Shown here one piece after another: positions 1-6,774 of a stretch of DNA of 64,000 nucleotides; position 1 is the first letter of the stretch, and every line of letters starts with the position of its first letter. The translations under genes were made by a program, and so were the position numbers. This DNA is from Streptomyces canus (GTDB lineage Bacteria; Actinomycetota; Actinomycetes; Streptomycetales; Streptomycetaceae): NCBI RefSeq assembly GCF_030815415.1, contig NZ_JAUSWW010000001.1, forward strand, positions 7,006,001 to 7,070,000. The letters run 5' to 3'. The notes under the pieces were generated by a model. That model searched no databases. It was not told the origin of the DNA and was given only the letters and a program-made list of their open reading frames with translations.

Positions 1-1274
1 TCGCCGCGCTCGGCACCGGCGCCGACGCGCTCGCCTCCGACGCGGACACCCGGGTGCGCTACTGGAACCTCTTCAGCGGCGGCGACGGCGCCAACATGAT
101 CGCGATGCTGGACTCCTTCCGGAAGGAACACCCCGGCATCGCGGTCAAGGACTCCACCCTCCAGTGGGGCAACCCCTTCTACACCAAGCTCGCCATGGCC
201 GCCGCGGGCAACCGCGCCCCCGAACTCGGCGTCATGCACGTGGGCCGCGTCGCGGGCTTCTCACCGGGACGGCTCCTGGATCCGTGGGACGAGGCACTCC
301 TCGCCCGGTACGGCGTGCGCAAGGCGGACTTCAACCCGGCGCTGTGGAACCGCGGCGTCATCGACGGCAAGCTCTACGCCCTCCCCCTCGACATCCACGT
401 CCAGCTCTGCTTCTACCGCAAGGACGTCCTGAAGAAGGCGGACCTGCTCGGCGACGACGGCCGGATGATCCCGGTCGGCTCCACCGGCGAGTGGTTCGAC
501 GTCCTGAAGAAGGCCAAGCAGGTCCAGAAGAAGGGCCTGCAGACCATCGGCCTGTGGACCAACGACCAGAACTTCCAGTGGTGGTTCTTCGTCGCCTTCT
601 ACACCCAGCTCGGCGGCCGCTGGTTCGACGACGGCAACACCGAGGTCCTCTTCGACGCCGACAAGGCCACCCAGGTCCTGGAGTTCCTCCGGCAACACGT
701 CACCGACGGCTACGTCATCCCCGGCGCACCCACCGGCGAGCAGTTCATCAACGGCGCCCCCTTCACCTGGGAGGGCAACTGGTCGGTGCCGGTCTTCTCC
801 GGCGCCAAGCTGGACTACGGCGCGACCCCGCTGCCGCCCGTCTTCGGCGAGCCCGCCACCCACGCCGAGTCGCACGCGTTCGTCCTGCCCCACCAGTCGG
901 GCCGCGGCGGCGCCACCAACGAGGCCGCGCACGAACTCGCCGCGTACGTCGTCACCCACGCCCAGCAGTGGGCGGCCGGCGGCCACATCCCCGCCTACAC
1001 GCCGACGCTGTCCACGGCCGCGTACCAGAAGCTCGAACCGCAGAACGAGTACGTGAGCGCCATGGACCACCAGGCCACCGAGCCCAAGGTGTGGTTCGCC
1101 GGCTCCACCGGCGTCCTCGCCCAGGACCTCGGCCCCGTCGTCGTCTCCTCGACCACGGGCTCCGCCAAGCCGGCCGCCGTCGCACAGCGGATGAAGTCCC
1201 GGCTCACCACGCTCCTCGCCTCGAAGAACCCGATGGACGGCAGGACCGCCGCGCAGGGAGGTACGGCCGCATGA
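1..1274 (+). CDS. Sugar ABC transporter substrate-binding protein (5' end outside window)
   Basis: The gene is open from base 3, so its start and signal peptide lie before the window; about 423 residues are visible. Aromatic-rich segments (WNLFSGGDG, QWWFFVAFYTQLGG, TWEGNWSV) fit a family 1 extracellular carbohydrate-binding lipoprotein. It would capture an oligosaccharide outside the cell and deliver it to the two permeases that follow. The stop overlaps the next start (ATGA at 1271). The downstream arabinanase and arabinofuranosidase suggest arabino-oligosaccharides as ligand, but that is inference from context. Confidence 0.9.
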   Translation, partial: AALGTGADALASDADTRVRYWNLFSGGDGANMIAMLDSFRKEHPGIAVKDSTLQWGNPFYTKLAMAAAGNRAPELGVMHVGRVAGFSPGRLLDPWDEALLARYGVRKADFNPALWNRGVIDGKLYALPLDIHVQLCFYRKDVLKKADLLGDDGRMIPVGSTGEWFDVLKKAKQVQKKGLQTIGLWTNDQNFQWWFFVAFYTQLGGRWFDDGNTEVLFDADKATQVLEFLRQHVTDGYVIPGAPTGEQFINGAPFTWEGNWSVPVFSGAKLDYGATPLPPVFGEPATHAESHAFVLPHQSGRGGATNEAAHELAAYVVTHAQQWAAGGHIPAYTPTLSTAAYQKLEPQNEYVSAMDHQATEPKVWFAGSTGVLAQDLGPVVVSSTTGSAKPAAVAQRMKSRLTTLLASKNPMDGRTAAQGGTAA

Positions 1275-2209
1275 CGACCAGCGCTCAGACCGTCGTCGCA
1301 CCGGCACGGGCGAGGACCGCCACCGCCACCGCGACCGTCCGCCGCAAGCAGGGCTTCCAGCACGGGGGCTGGTTCATCGCCCCGTTCCTGGCGCTGTTCG
1401 CGCTCTTCGTCGTCTGGCCGCTGCTGCGCGGCCTCTACCTCAGCTTCACGGACGCCAACATCTCCGGCGAGGGCGCGAGCTTCGTCGGCCTCGACAACTA
1501 CCGCGAAGCCCTGAACGACCAGGCCATGTGGGACGCGCTCGGCCACAGCGCCTGGTTCACCCTCCTCGTCGTCCCGTGCATCACGATCCTGGCGTTCCTG
1601 CTCGCGATGCTCGCCCACCACATCGAGCGCGGCAAATGGCTGTGGCGGCTGTGCTTCTTCGTCCCCTTCCTGCTGCCCTCGACGGTCGCCGCCAACCTGT
1701 GGCAGTGGCTCTTCACCCAGGGCATCGGCCTGTTCAACGAGACCTTCGGCCTCGACACGCCGTGGCTGACCGACAAGTCGTACGCGATGCTCGCCATCGT
1801 CATCCAGACCCTGTGGTGGACGGTCGGCTTCAGCTTCCTGCTGTACCTCGCCGCGCTCCAGGGCATCCCCGGCCACCTCTACGAGGCCGCCAAGCTGGAC
1901 GGCGCCAACGCCTGGCACCGCATGGTCCACATCACCCTGCCGATGCTGCGCCACATCACCGGTCTGGTGATCGCGCTCCAGATCCTCGCCTCGCTCCAGC
2001 TCTTCGACCAGGCCGTCGTGATGATGGACTTCAGTCCCGGACCCGAGCTCAGCACCCGCTCCTTCGTCCAGTACACCCTCGAACAGGGCTTCACCAGCTA
2101 CCGCGTGGGCTACGCCTCCGCGATGTCCATCATCTTCTTCGTGATCATCGCGGCCGTCGCCCTCGGACGGATGGCACTGCTGCGCAACCGTGAGGAGGGC
2201 ACCCGATGA
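1271..2209 (+). CDS. Sugar ABC transporter permease (MalF type)
   Basis: This 312-residue membrane protein has a basic N-terminal tail of about 35 residues and then hydrophobic spans beginning near WFIAPFLALFALFVVWPLL. The cytoplasmic EAA loop is clear (YEAAKLDGANAWHRMVHITLP), the site where the ATPase docks. It would pair with the next permease to form the channel of a CUT1 importer. The start overlaps the binding-protein stop by 4 bases and its own stop overlaps the next start by 4, so the three genes are translationally coupled. No ATP-binding gene is present in this operon; Streptomyces CUT1 systems commonly share the ATPase MsiK. Confidence 0.95.
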   Translation: MTTSAQTVVAPARARTATATATVRRKQGFQHGGWFIAPFLALFALFVVWPLLRGLYLSFTDANISGEGASFVGLDNYREALNDQAMWDALGHSAWFTLLVVPCITILAFLLAMLAHHIERGKWLWRLCFFVPFLLPSTVAANLWQWLFTQGIGLFNETFGLDTPWLTDKSYAMLAIVIQTLWWTVGFSFLLYLAALQGIPGHLYEAAKLDGANAWHRMVHITLPMLRHITGLVIALQILASLQLFDQAVVMMDFSPGPELSTRSFVQYTLEQGFTSYRVGYASAMSIIFFVIIAAVALGRMALLRNREEGTR

Positions 2210-3063
2210 GCACCACCCAGCCCCGGCTCAAGTCCCGCAAGCCCTGGACGCCCAGCCAGATCGTCCTCACGCTGACCGGCGTCGCCGTCGCCGCCGTCTT
2301 CGTGTCCCCCATCGCCGCCGCCCTGTTCACCTCGCTCAAGTCCGAGGCGGAGGCGGCCGAGATCCCGCCGCACTGGCTGCCGGAGGTATGGACGGTCCAG
2401 GCCTGGAAGTCCCTCTGGGAGACCGGCAACATCGGCAACTGGTTCATCAACTCCCTGGTCGTCTCGGTGTGCGTGACGACCATCGTGCTGGCGGTGAGCG
2501 CGCTGGCCGGATACGGCTTCGCCCGCACCGAGTTCCGCGGCAAGAACGTCCTGATGGGCGTGGTGATGGCGGGCCTCATGGTGTCCCCCGCGGTCCTCGG
2601 CGTGCCGCTGTTCACCACGGTCCAGCAGATGGGGATGGTCGACACCTACTGGGGCATGATCCTGCCGCAGTGCGCGCCCGCCGCGATGGTCTACATCCTC
2701 TACAAGTTCTTCCAGGGCATCCCGCGCGAACTGGAGGAGGCCGCGTTCATCGACGGCGCCGGCCGCTGGCGCGTCTTCTTCACGATCGTCGTCCCGCTCG
2801 CGCGGCCCTCCCTGGCGGCGGTGGGCATCTTCACCTTCATCGCCTCCTGGAACAACTTCCTGTGGCCGTACATGGTCACCAACAACCCCGATCTGATGAC
2901 CATGCCGAACGGCATCGCGACCGTCATGAACTCCTACGGCATCCAGTGGGCCCAGCTCATGGCCGGCGGTCTGATGGCGGGCCTGCCACTGATCGTCGTC
3001 TTCGTCTTCTTCCAGCGGCAGATCGTGACGGGCGTCGCCCACACGGGATTGGCGGGACAGTGA
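2206..3063 (+). CDS. Sugar ABC transporter permease (MalG type)
   Basis: This 285-residue inner-membrane permease carries the second EAA loop (EEAAFIDGAGRWRVFFTIVVP, roughly residues 175-195) and about six hydrophobic spans. It completes the channel with the preceding permease. The start lies inside an ATGA overlap, and the stop (TGA at 3061) overlaps the GTG start of the arabinanase at 3060. Import and extracellular hydrolysis are therefore encoded on one message. Confidence 0.95.
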   Translation: MSTTQPRLKSRKPWTPSQIVLTLTGVAVAAVFVSPIAAALFTSLKSEAEAAEIPPHWLPEVWTVQAWKSLWETGNIGNWFINSLVVSVCVTTIVLAVSALAGYGFARTEFRGKNVLMGVVMAGLMVSPAVLGVPLFTTVQQMGMVDTYWGMILPQCAPAAMVYILYKFFQGIPRELEEAAFIDGAGRWRVFFTIVVPLARPSLAAVGIFTFIASWNNFLWPYMVTNNPDLMTMPNGIATVMNSYGIQWAQLMAGGLMAGLPLIVVFVFFQRQIVTGVAHTGLAGQ

Positions 3064-4031
3064 GAGCGCCCAGAGCGTTGACGGCCCTGATCGCTGCGGT
3101 GTTCCTGGCGCTCCTGCCCAACACGGCGTACGCACAGCCGGATTACCCGGACCCGCAGCCCGTCACCGGCCAGCAGATCATCCACGACCCCACCGTCATC
3201 CGCCTCAAGTCCGGCGGCTACGTGGCCTATTCGACGGGCGGCGTCATCGGCGCCCGCCTGTCCAAGGACCGCGAGCACTGGGCCGACTCCGGCAACGCCT
3301 TCGCCGAGCCGCCGAGTTGGTGGTACGAGTACAACGACACCGGCGACCCGTGGGCGCCGGACATCTCTTACCGCGCGGGCCGGTACTGGCTGTACTACGC
3401 GGTGTCGAGCTGGGGCACCAACCACTCCGCGATCGGCGTCGCCACCTCCCCTTCCGGTCTCCCCGGTACCTGGAAGGACCACGGCAAGGTCTTCTCCTCC
3501 GAGCGCACGGACACCTGGAACGCCATCGACCCCGCCCTGATCAGGGCGGACGGCCGACTGTGGATGTCGTTCGGCTCGTACTGGACGGGCATCCGCATGG
3601 TCGAGCTGAACCCGAGGACGGGCAAGGCCGTGGCGGGCACGACCGTCCACCACCTGGCCACCCGCCCGGACGCCCCCTACGCGGTCGAGGGCCCGTACAT
3701 CGTCAAACACGGCCGCTACTACTACCTCTTCGCCTCCTACGACGCGTGCTGCGCGGGCGTGAACTCCACGTACAAGATCAAGGTCGGCAGATCCACCTCG
3801 GTGACGGGCCCCTACGCCGACAGCACGGGCAAGCCGATGCTGGAGGGCGGCGGTGACCTCTTGCTGGAGGGCCACGGCAGGTATGTCGGCACGGGCGGCG
3901 AGTCGGTCTTCCAGGACCATGGTCAAGACTGGCTCGCGTACCACTACTACGACGCAGAGGACGAGGGCACACCAAAGCTGGGCCTCAACAGGCTGAGCTG
4001 GAAAAAGAACGGCTGGCCGATCGTCCTTTAG
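3060..4031 (+). CDS. Secreted GH43 endo-1,5-alpha-L-arabinanase
   Basis: This 323-residue protein begins at a GTG overlapping the permease stop. Its N-terminus is a typical Sec signal (basic start, hydrophobic ALIAAVFLALL, cleavage near AYA). The mature part is a GH43 five-blade propeller. The general base Asp43 is in HDPTVIR, a second Asp is in AIDPALI, and the acid Glu is in VEGPYIV. Aromatic motifs such as YYYLFASYDACC and YHYYDAEDEGTPKLG match endo-arabinanases. It should cut the alpha-1,5 backbone of arabinan outside the cell, producing oligomers for the co-encoded importer. A same-length paralogue lies at 16486-17457. Confidence 0.93.
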   Translation: MRAPRALTALIAAVFLALLPNTAYAQPDYPDPQPVTGQQIIHDPTVIRLKSGGYVAYSTGGVIGARLSKDREHWADSGNAFAEPPSWWYEYNDTGDPWAPDISYRAGRYWLYYAVSSWGTNHSAIGVATSPSGLPGTWKDHGKVFSSERTDTWNAIDPALIRADGRLWMSFGSYWTGIRMVELNPRTGKAVAGTTVHHLATRPDAPYAVEGPYIVKHGRYYYLFASYDACCAGVNSTYKIKVGRSTSVTGPYADSTGKPMLEGGGDLLLEGHGRYVGTGGESVFQDHGQDWLAYHYYDAEDEGTPKLGLNRLSWKKNGWPIVL

Positions 4032-4060
4032 GGGCGCGGGGAACTGCGCGACCAGCCACG
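4031..4060. repeat. Intergenic repeat family A, short variant (copy 1)
   Basis: Just after the arabinanase stop, the sequence starts GGGGCGCGGGGAACTGCGCG and continues ACCAGCC. It shares the GGGGCGCGGGG head and GCGCGACCAGCC tail with the longer copies at 18886-18940 and 47914-47970, but lacks their central TTTGCGGCT segment. It sits in the 80-base gap before the GH51 gene. Confidence 0.55.
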
Positions 4061-4111
4061 ACGGCCCCGCAGCCGCCAACGATTCAGAACCACCCTCTTG
4101 GGAAGGCAAAA

Positions 4112-5626
4112 ATGAGCACCGCCCGCTTCACCCTCGACCCGGCCTTCACCGTAGGCCAGGTCAACCCCCGTATCTTCGGCTCCTTCGTCGAGCACCTCGG
4201 CCGCTGCGTCTACACCGGCATCTACGAACCCGGCCACCCCACCGCAGACGCCGAAGGCCTCCGCACCGACGTCCTGGACCTCGTCCGCGAACTCGGCGCC
4301 ACCGCCATCCGCTACCCCGGCGGCAACTTCGTCTCGGGCTACAAGTGGGAGGACAGCGTCGGCCCCGCCGAGGACCGCCCCCGCCGCCTCGACCTCGCCT
4401 GGCACTCCACGGAGACGAACCGCTTCGGCCTCTCCGAGTACATCGGCTTCCTCCGCAAGGTCGGCCCCCAGGCCGAGCCCATGATGGCCGTCAACCTCGG
4501 CACGAGGGGCGTGGCCGAAGCCCTGGAGCTCCAGGAGTACTCCAACCACGCCGAGGGCACGGCACTCGCCGACCAGCGCATCGCCCACGGCGACAAGGAC
4601 CCCTTCGGTATCCGCCTATGGTGCCTCGGCAACGAGATGGACGGCCCCTGGCAGACCGGCCACAAGACGGCCGAGGAGTACGGCCGGATCGCTGCCGAGA
4701 CGGCCCGCGCGATGCGCCAGCAGGACCCGAAGGTCGAACTCGTGGCCTGCGGCTCCTCCAGCCAGTCCATGCCGACGTTCGCCGAGTGGGAGGCGACGGT
4801 CCTCCAGGAGACGTACGACCTCGTCGACTACATCTCGCTGCACGCCTACTACTGGCCGGAGGACGGTGACATCGACTCCTTCCTCGCCTCCGCCGTCGAC
4901 ATGGAGTCGTTCATCGAGAACGTCGTCGCCACCGCCGACCACGTGGGCGCCCGGCTGAAGTCGAAGAAGAAGATCAACCTCTCCTTCGACGAGTGGAACG
5001 TCTGGTACCTGCCCGAGTGGGAGGCGAGGGCGAAGACCTTCGAGCAGGACGACTGGCCCGAGGCCCCCCGCCTCCTGGAGGACAACTACAGCGTCACCGA
5101 CGCCGTCGTCTTCGGCTCCCTCCTCATCGCCCTGCTCCGGCACGCCGACCGCGTCACCGTGGCCTGCCTCGCCCAGCTGGTCAACGTCATCGCGCCGATC
5201 ATGACCGAGCCGGGCGGTCCGGCCTGGCGTCAGACGACGTTCTTCCCGTTCGCCCAGGCCGCCCAGTACGGGCGCGGCGAGGTCCTGGACGTGCGGGTCG
5301 ACTCACCGACGTACGAGACGAAGAAGTACGGCGAGACCGACCTGCTGCACGCCACCGCCGTGCGCGGCGAGGACGGCTCGGTCACCGTCTTCGCGGTCAA
5401 CCGCAGCCGGACCGAGGCGCTTCCCCTCGAAGTCGCCCTCGGCGCACTGGACTTGTCGTCCGTGGTCGAGCACAGCGCCCTCGCCGACGCCGACCCGGAC
5501 GCCAGGAACACCCTCGCCGAGCCCGAGCGGGTCGCCCCGCACACGGTCGAGGGCACCGCGCTGACCGACGGCACCCTGACCGCCGTACTCGAACCGCTGT
5601 CGTGGAACGTGATCCGGCTGGCCTAG
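4112..5626 (+). CDS. GH51 alpha-L-arabinofuranosidase
   Basis: This 504-residue protein has no signal peptide, so it acts in the cytoplasm. GH51 landmarks are intact: RIFGSFVEHLGR near the start, IRYPGGNF, the acid/base Glu175 in CLGNEMDGPW, and the nucleophile Glu294 in SFDEWNVWY. It would release L-arabinose from imported arabino-oligosaccharides, completing the path begun by the secreted arabinanase. The start ATG follows a GGGAAGG ribosome site. It lies 80 bases after the arabinanase and probably belongs to the same operon, with a repeat-A element in the gap. Confidence 0.96.
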   Translation: MSTARFTLDPAFTVGQVNPRIFGSFVEHLGRCVYTGIYEPGHPTADAEGLRTDVLDLVRELGATAIRYPGGNFVSGYKWEDSVGPAEDRPRRLDLAWHSTETNRFGLSEYIGFLRKVGPQAEPMMAVNLGTRGVAEALELQEYSNHAEGTALADQRIAHGDKDPFGIRLWCLGNEMDGPWQTGHKTAEEYGRIAAETARAMRQQDPKVELVACGSSSQSMPTFAEWEATVLQETYDLVDYISLHAYYWPEDGDIDSFLASAVDMESFIENVVATADHVGARLKSKKKINLSFDEWNVWYLPEWEARAKTFEQDDWPEAPRLLEDNYSVTDAVVFGSLLIALLRHADRVTVACLAQLVNVIAPIMTEPGGPAWRQTTFFPFAQAAQYGRGEVLDVRVDSPTYETKKYGETDLLHATAVRGEDGSVTVFAVNRSRTEALPLEVALGALDLSSVVEHSALADADPDARNTLAEPERVAPHTVEGTALTDGTLTAVLEPLSWNVIRLA

Positions 5627-5630
5627 AGAC

Positions 5631-6761
5631 TCATCGCTCGACATACACCTGCGCGGGCGGATACGGCGAGGCGGAGTTCGTGCCGACGGACCAGTATCCG
5701 CCCGTGCCGGGCACGGACGCGAGTCCGCTGAGCAGTACGGGGGCCGTGGACAGCGGGCCCCGCTCGCTCACCCACGCGCCGTTCTCCCACCGGAGGTAGT
5801 GCGCGCGGGTCTGGTCCCAGAAGTCCCAGCCCGCGATGCGGTCGGGGCCGCCCTGGGCGTCGGCGACGATCGCGGTGAGCATGCCGACGGTGAACGGGGT
5901 GGTGGCGTAGGTCCACGCGTTGCCGTCCCAGTGGCGCAGGGTGACGGACGGCGGCTTGCCGGGCGGGCCGCCGACTCCGTAGTCGTAGCCGGTGAGCCAG
6001 ACGTCGTCGGCGGCGACCGGGAGCAGTCCGGTGACGGAGGGGCGCAGTCCGGCCGGGGCGGGCAGTTCGGTCCAGGTCTCGCCGTCCCAGCGGGCGACGA
6101 GTGCGGCGTCGTACACCCAGACGCCGCCGTCGGGCGCCACGCGGACGCCGGCCGGGGCGCTCGTGGGCGGAGTCGGGGGCGGGGTCACCCAGGTCCAGCC
6201 GTCGTCCCCGCCGTCGCCGCGCAGCAGTACGCAGCCGTCGCTGTTGCGGCCGGAGAGCCAGACGCGGTCCTTCGCGTCCAGCGTCACCCCGGTCAGGCTC
6301 GTCCCGTATGCCAGTCGCCCGGCGAAGAGGGACTCCTGCCAGGTCGACCCGTCCCAGCGCAGCAGCCGGGCGACGCCGCCCCTGTCGGTGCCGACGGCCC
6401 AGGCGGCGCCCGCCGAAGCGGCGACCGAGCGCAGATACCCGCCGGTGAGCCCGAGGTGGCTGAGGTCGAGGCGGGTCCACGCGCTGCCGTCCCACACCAG
6501 GGCGAGCGGCACCCCGCGGGTGCCGCCGTTGCGGCCCTCCTCGCCCACGGCCCACGCGAGGTCGGGTCCCGCGGCCGCCACGCCGAGGAGTTGGGCGGCC
6601 GGGGTGCAGGCGGGGGCCGGTACGGTCTGCCAGTCGTGCGGGCCGAGGACCCGGGGTGCGGCGGCCCTGGCGACCCCGGTGGCTGTGCCGCCGCTCGACG
6701 AGACCAGCCCGATCCCGGCCCCCGCCCCGACTAACCCGCTGATGAATCGCCGTCTTCGCAC
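5631..6761 (-). CDS. Tat-exported WDGxxW-repeat protein of unknown function
   Basis: This 376-residue protein starts at a GTG preceded by GAGGAGAA. The N-terminus is a twin-arginine signal (RRRRF followed by a Gly/Ala-rich hydrophobic stretch). The rest carries at least five spaced copies of a W-[DE]-G/N-x-x-W motif (VWDGSAW, RWDGSTW, RWDGETW, HWDGNAW, RWENGAW) alternating with AWAVG and DVWLTG segments, as in a secreted beta-propeller. No catalytic signature is visible. It begins 13 bases after the GH35 gene ends and is probably co-transcribed with it, so a sugar-binding or adhesion role is possible. It converges with the GH51 gene, leaving a 4-base gap. Confidence 0.8.
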   Translation of the reverse strand: MRRRRFISGLVGAGAGIGLVSSSGGTATGVARAAAPRVLGPHDWQTVPAPACTPAAQLLGVAAAGPDLAWAVGEEGRNGGTRGVPLALVWDGSAWTRLDLSHLGLTGGYLRSVAASAGAAWAVGTDRGGVARLLRWDGSTWQESLFAGRLAYGTSLTGVTLDAKDRVWLSGRNSDGCVLLRGDGGDDGWTWVTPPPTPPTSAPAGVRVAPDGGVWVYDAALVARWDGETWTELPAPAGLRPSVTGLLPVAADDVWLTGYDYGVGGPPGKPPSVTLRHWDGNAWTYATTPFTVGMLTAIVADAQGGPDRIAGWDFWDQTRAHYLRWENGAWVSERGPLSTAPVLLSGLASVPGTGGYWSVGTNSASPYPPAQVYVER

Positions 6762-6774
6762 GAGGTTCTCCTCC

